64,000 nt of DNA from Symbiodinium natans (Eukaryota > Sar > Dinophyceae > Suessiales > Symbiodiniaceae), in contig CAJNDS010000234.1 in the NCBI GenBank assembly GCA_905221605.1, positions 92,501 to 156,500 on the forward strand, read 5' to 3'. Positions within the stretch are counted from its first letter, which is position 1, and the number at the start of each line of letters is the position of its first letter. A program made the position numbers and the translations under genes. Of this stretch, positions 47,201-59,200 are shown piece after piece. The notes beneath the pieces are model-generated. The model was not told the DNA's origin. It made no database searches and was given only the letters and a program-made list of their open reading frames with translations.

Positions 47201-50200
47201 GTTTAGGGGATTGAGGGTTTAGGGGGGTTTGGGGGTTTAGGGGTTAAGAGGCTTAGGGGCTTAGGATTTGCGAGCTATTTGCACACTTGAGGCCGTAAAG
47301 TCGGGTGCTTGTCACTTGCTGTCCAGTTGTTGGAAGACTCAGAACGTGTCGGTGGAAGGGGTACGGGTTTAGGGTTTAGTTCGGTTTCCTTGGACTTGTG
47401 TCGTATGCTACTTCGTTCAGCGGGCATCTGGATTCGCTTCACATGGCAGCCCTCTTGGCCGGGGACCCTCACCCTCTGTGCGCGAGTCTGATGCTGTCTC
47501 TGCTGGAGTCCACTTCAGGGCTTGCGCAGAGGTTGACAAGAGGAAAGTCAACAAAGGGCTCATCGAAGAGCTTCAGTCCTTGGTGATTCTGAACAGTGTT
47601 CAAGAAAGAGCTTGGGCCTCCTTCAAAACACTTAGCAAAGGACCAGACAGCCATGCGGAACGCCTTGGCAGGGGCTGCGGAAACGACAGCAAATGGCTTA
47701 GGGTTTAGGGTTTAAGCTTTTGGGTGAAGGGCTACTTCGGAGGAGCACATCTGTCATGAGATGCTTTCCATGTGTTGTGTCCAAAACCCATACCCTAAAC
47801 CCTAAACCCTAAGTCTTTTAAGTCTTCCTGAAAGCCCAGCTGTTTAGTTCGGGGGCTTCGGGGGCTTCGGGGTCTTACTGGGTTTAGGGCCTGGGGTCTA
47901 GGCTTCGATCCGTTTTCGAGGCGATCCTGGTGGTCTTGCCCTTGGAAATCCATCATCTCCTTGCCGCATTTGCTGGCGCCGTCCGGCCCCTGGGAGGTTA
48001 ACATGAAGCCTTCAGCTCCAGGGTAGGGTTTAGGGTTTAGGGTTTAGAGGGTTTGTAGGGTTTATAGGGTTTGTAGGGTTTATAGGGTTTATAGGGTTTA
48101 TAGGGTTTATAGGGTTTATAGGGTTTATAGGGTTTATCAGGGTTTATAGGGTTTATAGGGTTTATGGGGTTTATAGGGCCCAAACGCAACGTACCTGCAT
48201 GTGTGCCTGGACCTTTTTCTGGGCCGAGTTGCGGACACTTGGAATGGCACCAGTTTCGAGATTACTTTGTCAAGACGTACTGCCAGAAGCAAGATGTTGC
48301 GCAAGATGTCTACGGGCAGCCGCAAATCTGCATGCCGACTCGAACAAAAGTTAGCAAGAATGGAACCCACAACACAAGAAGGAGCAGTCGAACAACTACG
48401 TGATGTTCAACACCTTTGGCAACTGGCACACATCCAGGGCAGGGCGATTCAAAGACAGGAAGAAAAACTCCGAGATCTGCAATCCCAAGCTCTCCAGAAC
48501 TTCGACTGCTTGGTGTGGAACATGTGGCAGCAAGGCCTGCAAGTTATGAGCATGGCCCTGTCGCACCCCAACAGGTACACAGCGGTCGAGGGTTTACAGG
48601 GTTTTTAGGGTTTATAGGGTTTGTAGGGTTTATAGGGTTTATAGGGTTTATAGGTTTATAGGGTTTATAGGCTTATAGGGTTTATCAGGCAACCTCTCCA
48701 GGCTCCTGCTTGTCCGCGCAGCTCCCCCTTCACTGACCTACTTGGAGGTTCATGGGTCGTTCTAAGTTCGGTGAGAAGTGCCCGAAATCGGGTTCTAAGC
48801 ATAGTTGGCATACTTATACCCCTACTTAATAGCCACTCATGAGCCTCCAAGTAACCCTTGAACCGCTGAAGTTTGAAAGTATGGGGAGTTTTCCGATGAC
48901 AGGGGGTATGCTTTTTGGGGTTCAGGGTGAACGCCTCTTGGGGTATATGAGGGCGTCCCCTAAGTAGGGACATGCCCATATACCATCACCCTCGCGGCCT
49001 GTTTTCGGATTAGGGTGCAGGGTTTAAGGTTTACGGTGTAAGGTTTAGGGTTTGGGGTTTAGGGTTTAGGGTTTAGGGCTACTAGGACCCGGAGTAGGTC
49101 CTTATTTCCTTCCTTTACTTGGCCTTTGAGGATCTTGACTCGGAGCATTCTCGAGCTTCTGTTGTGAGACGATGCTGAAACCCCACCTGAAGCCCAAACC
49201 TAATTCCTCAACCCTAGTCCCTAAACCCCATGTTTAGGAGAGCTAGGATGCCCAGTACTACCCTTTTTGCCTTTTTTGGGGGTGTAGGTTCCCTTATAAA
49301 TCCCTTTAAGCAAACAAGGGCACCCTTTTAATCCTAGGATACTGGGCAACCTAGAGAGTGAGGTGGAGGGTGGAGTATAGCTTCACTACTGCTGGAGGGC
49401 GAGTTCGCCCCGCCTTACAGCCAGCTTTAAGCATGTGTTTTTTTTTTTTTTTTGTTGGGGGGGGGGGTCGGGGGGGGAGCTATAGGGTTTAGGGAACCCT
49501 AAACCCTAAACCCTGAAAACCCGAAATTCTAAACCCTGAACCCTGAACCCAAAACCCCAAACCCGAAACCCGAAACCCCAAACCCTAAAACCTAAACCCT
49601 TGTCCGGGCTGCATTGCGCTTCTCGGCAGCATCCGTGAGGTCGGCTACATGCTGCTACAGATGCTTGAGCCTTCTGTCCAGCGACAGCAGGCAAAGCCCC
49701 GCATTTTGAAGAAGGACAGCCGTAAACCCTAAACCCTACACCCGAAACCCTAAACCCTAAACCCTAAACCCTAAACCCTAAACCCTATACCCTAAACTCC
49801 AAACCCGAAACCCTAAACCCTAAACCCTAAACCCTAAACCCTAAACCCTAAACCCTAAACCCTAAACCCTAAACCCTAAACCATAAACCCTACACCCTAA
49901 ACCCTAAACCCTAAACCCTCAACCCTAAACCATAAACCCTCAACCCTAAACCCTAAACCCTAAACCCTAAACCCTAAACCCTAAACCCTAAACCCTAAAC
50001 CCTAAGCCCTAAGCCCTAAACCTGAACCCTAAACCCTGACCTTAGAGGTTCAGGATGGCTCGGGTTTAGGGTTTAGGGCTTCAGGTTCTTCACGAGTTAG
50101 AAAGAGGTTCCGGGTTCTCATGAGGTTTAGGGTTTAGGGCTTAGGGTTTTAGGGCTTAGGTTTTAGGGTTTAGGGTTTAGGGCTTAGGTTTTAGGGTTTA

Positions 50201-53200
50201 GGGGTTTCAAGAGTGCGGTGGGGGCTTCAAGGGGGTTTAGGGTTTCAAGGGTGTTTCGGTTTAGGGTGAATAGCTTACGTTTTCTAATCCGAAAACCCCA
50301 AGCCCCGCAACCTTTCCCCGAAGACTTGGGGAACCTGAGCCCAAGCCCTAAACCCTATACCCGAAACCCTAAAACCTAAACCCTAAACCCTAAACCCCAA
50401 ACCCTAAACCCCTGGGTCCTGGACCCTGAATCCTTAGCCCTACACCCTGGGGCTTGCTTGCCCTAGACTTTAAGCCCCTAAACCCCCAAGCCCCCAAACC
50501 CGAAACCCTAAACCCTAAGCCCCAAGACCCTAATGGCCTGAAGCTTGCCTGAAACCCCAAACCTTTGAGCCCCTAAACCCCCAAGCCCCTGAACCCGAAA
50601 CCCTAAACCCTAAACCCTAAGCCCTAAACCCTAAACCCTAAACCCTAAACCGCAGCTCTGCGGGAACTCGCTGCTGCAAGGAGCGGTCGGGTGCCACCCC
50701 TCCCCCGACGCCGGTGCCCGAGCGCCGGCTGCCACGGAGAGGTGGCATGGGCTGAGGGTTGAGGGTTGAGGGTTGAGGGTTTAGGGTTTAGGGTTTTGGG
50801 GGGTTTTGGGGGGTTTTGGGGGGTTTTGGGTGTAGGATATACGGTTTTGGGGGTTTAGGGTTTAGGGCTTTGGGGGTTGAGGGTTTAGGGTTTAGGGTTA
50901 GGGCTCAGTCGAGGATTTTGGGGTCTGGCTCAACCCAACAGCCCTGTCTTTCAGTAAGAGATGCACAGCGGGAGGAGCCGAAACCCCTTCAACCCCTAAA
51001 CCCCAAACCCGAAAATCCCTCAACCCTCAACCCCAAGCCGCAAACCCTAAACCCTAAACCCTAAACCCTAAACCCCAAACCCCAAACCCGAAACCCCAAG
51101 CCCCAAGCCCCAAGCCCCAAGCCCCAAACCCCAAACCCCAAACCCTAAACCCTAAACCCCAAGCCCCAAACCCTAAACCCTAAACCCTAAACCCTAAACC
51201 CTAAACCCCAGCCGCAGGCTTCTCTGCCGCCGAAGATGAGAAGTGGAGCCTACTCCGAACCAAGGCCTTCGAAGCTTTCAAGGGCTTTGGGGTTTGGGGT
51301 TTAGGGTTTTTAGGGTTTAGGGTTTAGGGTTTTTGGGGTTTAGGGTTTAGGGTTTTTGGGGTTTAGGGCTTTTGGGGTTTAGGGTTTAGGGTTTAGGGTT
51401 TTAAGCCCTAAGCCCAAAGCCCCCAAACCCTGAACCCTAAGCCCTAAACCCTAAGGCTGATACGCCCTAAGCCCTCAACCCTAAGCTGATAAACCTCAGG
51501 CCCTAAACCCTGAAACCCTAGGCCCTAAACCCTAAAGCTGATGAACCCAAAACGCCCTGAACCCTGAACCCTAAAGCTGATAAAGTTTAAGCGTTAAATT
51601 CTAAACCCCAAAGCGGATAAACCCTGAACCCTAAATCCTAAGCCCGAGATCTGATAAACCCTAAACCCTGAACCCTAAAGCTCAGGGCTCGGGCTCGCCC
51701 CCCCCCCCCCCCAGACGAAGAAACAAAAACAAAAGAAACATAGTCTTCCTTATAAGGGTTAGATAGGGATGATTATCTCTTGTTTCTTGGGGAATATTAG
51801 TTTAGGGTTTAGGGCTTGCAGTGGGGGGGGGGGTTGGTGGGGAGGTGAGTCCGGGTTTAGCGGGTGGACTTCAATCTGAGATTGTTTCAGAGAGCGAGAA
51901 CAATGTCCTCGTCAGAACTCTTGCATTACGAGGACTTGGGGTGCAGGGCATAAGGCTGGCTCAGGGTTCATGGTTTAGAGTCTAGGGGTTGTGTTGTAGG
52001 GTCGAGGGGTTGTGTTGTTCCCTGATGAACCCCAGGACTACCCTATGTAGGAAGAAGCAAGTCGAAGGTTCCCTTTTGCTTGCTACGAGCCCCAAAGCCC
52101 TAAACCCCAAATTAGGGTGTTAGGGTTCAGAGTTTACGGTTTAGGGTATCATGGCCCCTTTCACCCTAAATATCAGGCTCCATATCATGATAGGACTGAT
52201 AGGACCCTCCAAGAAAAGACCGTAGTTTGGAGAGCTGTACATGCATGCACATATCTAGACCTAGCCAGACCCTAAACCCTAAACCCTCAACCCTAAACCC
52301 TTCAAAACACCTCCACACCCAAACGTAGGTCTCCTAGCAAGCTCTTGCTGGCAATTGAGGAGCATGCGTGCTCCAAGGGACGGGGGCCCCCTGTGCTTTG
52401 TGGGATGCACGCACCGTTTGAAACGATGCGAATTACGATTCCTTGCGAGTGGACACTGTCACGAAGACGTAGACGGCTTCTTCGGTGTCGTTGCAGGATG
52501 GCTTGAGCGAGAGACTGAGTTGGCAGATCTAATGGCATTCCGACAAAGTCTGGAGCGCATGCTGGCAAATCGCGAGCTCAGAGTTCACGAACCGGTGCGT
52601 GAAGTCCACAAAGTGGACCAAGTGAGAGATTGGCCGAGATTGGCTGCTCGGCACGTGCTATGCCTTCTGGAACGGTGTCGGTGCTTGGGGTTTACTTGGG
52701 TAGTTAGAAGTAGGGCTATAAGTGCCCTAAATCGGGCTGTAAGTAGAGTTGCCGTGCTTATGTCCCTACTTCTAACGACCCACGGTCCTGCAAGCAGGGT
52801 TTTAGCTTTACTTTACCCTTTTCCCCTTTCTGTTGGTTCCAAATTCCCTTATAAAGTAACCAGCCCCAAAACGGGGTCCCCTTCATGAACACAACATGGT
52901 TGCTGGGCTACCAAGGCTTTGGGGCATGACAGCCCTGGCACTCCCTTGGGTTTGGGGGCCCTTGCTCAAGATCCTCTAAGGGAGTACGATGGCCGCATCA
53001 GAATATATAACCCTAAGCCCTAAACACTAAACCCTAAACCCTCAACCTTAGGCCCTAAACCCTAAACCCTAAACCCTAAACCCTAAACCCTAAACCCTAA
53101 ACCCTAAACCCTAAACCCTAAACCCTAAACCCTAAACCCTAAACCCAGGGGTTCGACGTTGGGGTCCCGGAAGTATGAGTCCCTTGGTAGTCGGGCGCCC

Positions 53201-56200
53201 ACGCCCAGCGTGTGCAAGGCGACCCCCTCAGCGCAGCCGCCGATCCTCGACTGCTGGGCTTCGAGGGTCATGAGTCATACCTAGACCCTAGACCCCAGAC
53301 CCTAGACCCTAGACCCTAAAACCCTAAAACCCTAAAACCCTAAAACCCTAAAACCCTAAAACCCTAAAACCCTAAAACCCTAAAATCCTAAAACCCTAAA
53401 ACCCTAAAACCCTAAAACCCTAAAACCCTAAAACCCTAAAACCCTAATCCCTAAACCCTAAGCCCAGGCTCATGAGGGTCGCAGGGTCATAAGGGCTTAG
53501 GGCAGGCTTCGGGAGGGCTTAGGGCGGCTGCTCCCTCCTCCTTTCGCGCCGAGGTGTGCTCTGTTGGCCCATCTTTTCTGGGTTTAGGTGTTTAGGGTTT
53601 AGGGTTTAGGGTTTAGGGTTTAGGGTCGGAACCCCGCGCTTTTGTGTAGTGTGCGGGCGTGCATCCAATTGAAGGAAGTGGGAGCCTGCGTTGAGGGATC
53701 TTCATCCCCAAGCCCCTCATCCCCAACTCCTAAACCCCCCAAGCCCCTAAGCCCTAAACGGCCCCTAAATTCTGAACCCTAAGCCGCTTGTGTGCTTCTT
53801 CTTTTTACGTGGGGGTGCTTTCTTTGTTGGGGTTCGGATTCGAGGCTTCCGAGACTCGAGGCTTCCAAGATTCGAGGCAGAGAGCTCCCGTCAGGAGTCC
53901 GGAGTTTCGTTCTTCTCTCCAAAGGGTTTAGGATTATCGGCCGGGCGATTGACGGTTTTTCTTGGCTTAGTCCAGGCCTTCTGGGAAAAAGGCCATGACA
54001 TGTGGCCTGTCATGGGTGGTGCTAGTGGTGGTGCAGCGGAAGAAGCGACACAGGATGGAGGAGGCTGGGGGAAGAGCGAGGAGCGAGGAGTGTGGAGTGG
54101 AAATGGAGAGCTAGCAGCAGTACCCCACAGTCACCCTAAACCCCTCACTAAACTCCAAACCCTAAACCCTACCCTAAACCCTAGGCCTTAAACCTCTCGG
54201 CCGCACTAGCTGTACCGCCGCATCGAAGCTCTAAACTTGGGATGTTCCCCCTTATACTAACAGTCCTTAGTAGAGATTCTAGTACCCCCTATTAGAATCC
54301 CCTAAACCCTATAAACCCTAAGCCCTAAGCCCTAAGCCCTAAACCCTAAACCCTAAAGCCTAAACCCTAAACCCTAAACCCTAAGCCCTAAACCCTGAAT
54401 CCTAAAACCCTGAACGGTGCTTCTCAAGCCTCTCGGCGCGCCGAGGGCTGTGAAGCCAGAAGTCCGCCGTCCCAGCGTGATGCCGGTCCAGGCACGCTTA
54501 GGAGGGGTTTTATGGGTTTAGGGTTTAGGGCTTAGGGTTTAAGGCTTAGGGCTTAGGGCTTCTGGGGGCTGGTTTCTGTGGGGTGGTTTAGGGGGTGGTG
54601 GTTTGGGGGGTTGGTTTGGGGGGTAGTTTGGGGGGTGGTTTGGGGGTGGTTTGGGGGGATGTGGTTTTGGGGGGGGGGGGGGGGGGGGGTGGTTAGGGGG
54701 TGGTTTGGGGGTGGTTGGGGGGTGGTTTATGGGTGGTTTGGGGGTGGTTCGGGGGTGGTGTGGGGGTGTATGTATGTACATACATATATATGCACACAAA
54801 CACATGCTTTCATGTGTCCATATAAACATGTATGTATGCTTCTACTTGTGTATGTGCGCTGCTTATCCTGAGCTCATCCTCAGCTAATTCGGGTGATTCC
54901 GCAAAATAGGCTGTGCTACTTTTTCACGACGAAGAAGCTACCTACCATGACCAGGCTCAGTCAACGTGTAGATCGATAGAGTGATGGATCGGCTTTGGGT
55001 TTAGGGTTTAGGGTTAGGGTTTAGGGTTTAGGGTTTAGGGTTTAGGGTTTAGGGTTTAGGGTTTAGGGTTTGGGGTTTAGGGTTTAGGGTTTAGGGTTTA
55101 GGGCTTCGGGCTTAGGGTTTAGGCTTTAGGGTTTAGGGTTTAGGGTTTAGGGTTTAGGTTTAGGGTTAGGGTTTAGGATTTAGGGTTTAGGGTTTAGGTT
55201 TTAGGGTTTAGGCATGCACGCATTCTGTGCAGATGTCTTAATTACATAATACATACGCACGTGTGCATGAAGATGGATTCTCTAAGTTGGGGTCCCTTTT
55301 TTGAGGTTGCCATCATAAGGCGGCCCCTAATATCTAGGGTACCCCCAAAAAAGGGAACCAACAATTTAGAGAACTCGCCAGATGCATATTTGTTCTGAGG
55401 GTAGTTTCAAGGACCCTTAACCCTGAACCCTAAACCCTAAATCCTAAACCCAAAACCCTAAACCCTATAGCCTAAACCCTAAACCGCCTATCCTCCCCCA
55501 AAGGGTGTATAAGGGGTCCCCTTTTCAGGGCCCACAACGTGACTACCATAAGATTTGGAACCCTAAACCCTAAAGCCCCAAACCCCAAACCCTAAACCCT
55601 AAACCCAAAACCCTAAACCCTAAACCCTAAACCCGAAACCCTAAACCCTAAACCCTAAACCGTTTAACCCCAAAACCGCGCAACTCTCTGTACATCTTTT
55701 GGCTGACACTATGTAGCAAATGGCGAACCAAGAAGTTGTGTGAAGTACTTGGAGGTTCATGTACACTTATAACTCGGGGCTTTAGGTATCCTGAAACGGG
55801 GTTTGGGGTTTAGGGTTTTGGGTTTGAAGTGCAGTTAACATAACTATAGCCTGACCAATCACTACCCGGGAACCTCCAAGTAATGAAGGCAAGTTCGGCG
55901 CGACGTGTCTTTCTCAGGCCAAATGCCTATACTCTTATCATACTGGTATCATACCGGTTGTGCTTTGGGATAATTCTGAACTTCCCTAAATCCTAAACCC
56001 TAAACCCTAAACCCTAAACCCTAAACCCTAAACCCTAAACCCTAAACCCTAAACCCTAAACGCTAAACCCTTCTTCCTCCTAAGAGTTTTAAGCACAACC
56101 CAGCATAAACATGTCCTAGGAGCCCCTAGCCTAAACCCCCTCCAAACCTGGCTCCACCCCTAGGGTTTAGGGTTTAGGGTTTAGGGTTTAGAGTTTAGGG

Positions 56201-59200
56201 TTTAGGGCTTAGGGTTGAGGGTTTAGGGTTTAGGGAAACCCCCGACCCTGCAACCCCCCAACTTAACACTGGGTGAAAGGCCCCGCGCTTTGCTGCCAGT
56301 GGATTTGATGCCGAGGTGCGCGGGAAGGGTTCAGGCTTTCAAGGGCGAAGGTTCCCTTCTAGACCTCTCGGAATGGCCTACCCCAAACCTTAAACCCTAA
56401 ACCCCAAACCCTGAACCCTAAACCCCAAACCCCAAACCTTAAACCCTAAACCCCAAACCCTGAACCCCAACCCCTAAACCCGCAAACGATTCCTGTGGCT
56501 CACTTCGGCTTGGTTCTGACTCGGGAAGGTAGGGGAAGTAGGTACCTTGTATCCCGCCGCCGGTGTCGCCCTTCGAGGGATGATGTAGGGATCGAATTCT
56601 GTAAACCCTTCTTGAAGGTTCATGGGACTTAATAACCACTTATAACTGTACTTATAACCCTACTTATAATTGGGATAACCCCTATAAGCCCCTTTAGGGG
56701 TATTATAAGTAGGGTTAGAAGTACAGTTATAATTGGTTGGTAAGTACCAGGAACCTCCAAGTATAAGTCGTCACAACCTTTGTACTCTAGACCTTCCAAG
56801 CTACGCAAAAACCCCATTGATGGTGAGCCCGCTTTGTGCGTCAGCAATCCAGTGGGCAGTCTGCGGCAGGCCGGTGTGCGAAGGCAAAAATTAAGGCGGA
56901 AACGAGCCCACCGGAAAGACAAACAGCGACAAGCAACAAGAACCGCCACCCCAAGCCAATCCGTGAGCTCGCTCCCGCGTTGGCAATATGGCTCATTAAA
57001 CTAGACAACGACCCGAAAAACATAGGAAGTTACCCTAAACCCTAAACCCTAAACCCTAAACCCTAAACCCTAAACCCTAAACCCTAAACCCTAAACCCTA
57101 AACCCTAAACCCTAAACCCTAAACCCTAAACCCTAAACCCTAAACCCTAAACCCTAAACCCTAAACCCTAAACCCTGAACCCTGAACCCTGAACCCTGAA
57201 CCCTGAACCCTGAACCATGAACCCTGAACCCTGAACCCTGAACCCTAAACCCTGAACCCTAAACCCTAAACCCTAAACCCTAAACCCTAAACCCTAAACC
57301 CTAAACCCTGAACCCTGAACCCTGAACCCTAAACCCTGAACCCTAAACCCTAAATCCTAAACCCTAAACCCTAACCCTAAACCCTAAACCCTAAACCCTG
57401 AGAGCCCCCTGAATTTTGAGGTCGCCGAGCTCCTTGCAACGCTGCAGCCGCAGCTCGGAGCGCTGTGTTTGGGTGTAGGGTTTAGGGTTTAGGGTTTAGG
57501 GTTTAGGGTTTAGGGTTTAGGGTTTAGGATTTCCCCACCCAAAAAAAACAAAGCAAGAAACGTAAAGAAAATAGAAAAAGATAAACAAAAACAGAAACAG
57601 TAACAAGAGCTTAGGGTTTAGGGTTTAGGGTTTAGGGTTTAGGGTTTAGGGTGAATACTTGGAGGTTCATGGGTAGTTAGAAGTGAGTTTCAGCTACCCG
57701 AAATGGGGTTAGAAGTAGAGCTACCATGATTATGACCCTGCTTATAACTGCCCATGAACCTCCAAGTACTCGATCCGAATCCCAAACTCGAAAAACCCTC
57801 AACTCTAAACGCACAGCATACCTGCAGCCAAAGTGTTTAGGGTTTAGCGTGCAGAACCGAAGAAGGAAGATACATGAAGTCATAGTAAGGACCCGTGTAT
57901 TCTGGTTACAATGTTTCTTGGGCTGTCCGGGATCTTCCCTGAAGGTCCTCCTTCGAGGCCCCATTCAGACATCTGGCAGAATCCCCCTTTCCAGTAGGAC
58001 ACCGCGGCAGCCCACCATAATGCACCCTGAGCCCTAACACACCATAGCACAACCCCCTCATGAGCCCCCAGAAGCCCTCTTACCCGTATTCCCTTTTTCG
58101 TCAACCCTAAGCCCTAAACCCACAAACTCTAAACCCTATTATGGGTGTAGGTCCGCTTGCAAACTCTGTTGAGCTTCTTGAAGGGTATGTTCTTTGCTAT
58201 CATCGTTCTCATTTCCCGAAGAGCCCTTAAAACCCCGTCTTGAAGGAATAGAATACTAAGGATCCCTATACAGATTAAGGCATATTCCTTAATTAAGGCA
58301 TTTTGGGTTCTTTGTGGTATCAGCAGTAGTATTGTTCATTCGGCAACTTGTCACCCTTGTTTTCGCGCTCGGGCTTGGATTTGCGGGCATGGCTTTGCAG
58401 CTCACCCACTTGGAGGTTCATGGGTAGTGAGCAGTAGCATAGTATTCATACCTAAACCTAAACCCTAAACCCTAAACCCGAAACCCTAAACCCTAAACCC
58501 TAACCCCTAACCGCTAACCCGTAACCCCTAACCCCTAACCCCTAACCCCTAACCCCTAACCCCTAACCCCTAACCCCTAACCCCTAACCCCTAAACCCTA
58601 AACCCTAAACCCTAACTACCAATAAACCTCTTAGCAGGGAGCCCCGATACCTCTTAGTTGAGGATTTGCTTTTAGTTAATGATCGTTAAAGAGTGACTCT
58701 AGGGTAGGTTCCTTAAGTAAGGGGCCGAGTTTCTTTGTCACTGTAAGGTGCATTCCTGAATCTCCGGGAGTTCAGGCACCCTAAACCCTAAACCCTAAAC
58801 CCCCTAAACCCCCTAAACCCCCTAAACCCCCTAAACCCCCTAAACCCCCTAAACCCCCTAAACCCCCTAAACCCCCTAAACCCTAAACGCCGTTTGAGTT
58901 TTTGGGGAGTGAGGCTTCGCAGGGGCCTCTAGCTGAGTTAGGCTAGGGAAGGGATTACTTGAAAGCTCGTTTGACTCAGTGAGTAGGGTTAGTGAGGCAG
59001 GTTATTGGGATTACACCCCGGTTTCTAGGGGATAGTTAGTAGACTTACTAAGTCAGAAGGGCTTCCAAGTAGAGTGTCTACAGCTCGACCCGTATTCTCT
59101 TGGAAGACTTGCAAAGAACTTGCACCTTGCGTTCGATGGTTTACCACTGCATCACAATCCGGCAGGATAAGATTCTTTGCTATGCTTTCCGGTACGTAAT

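Noticed and set aside
54539-54887. Tryptophan/glycine-rich and proline/lysine-rich frames
   Set aside because: They follow the GGTGGTTTGGGG minisatellite period and a G21 run.
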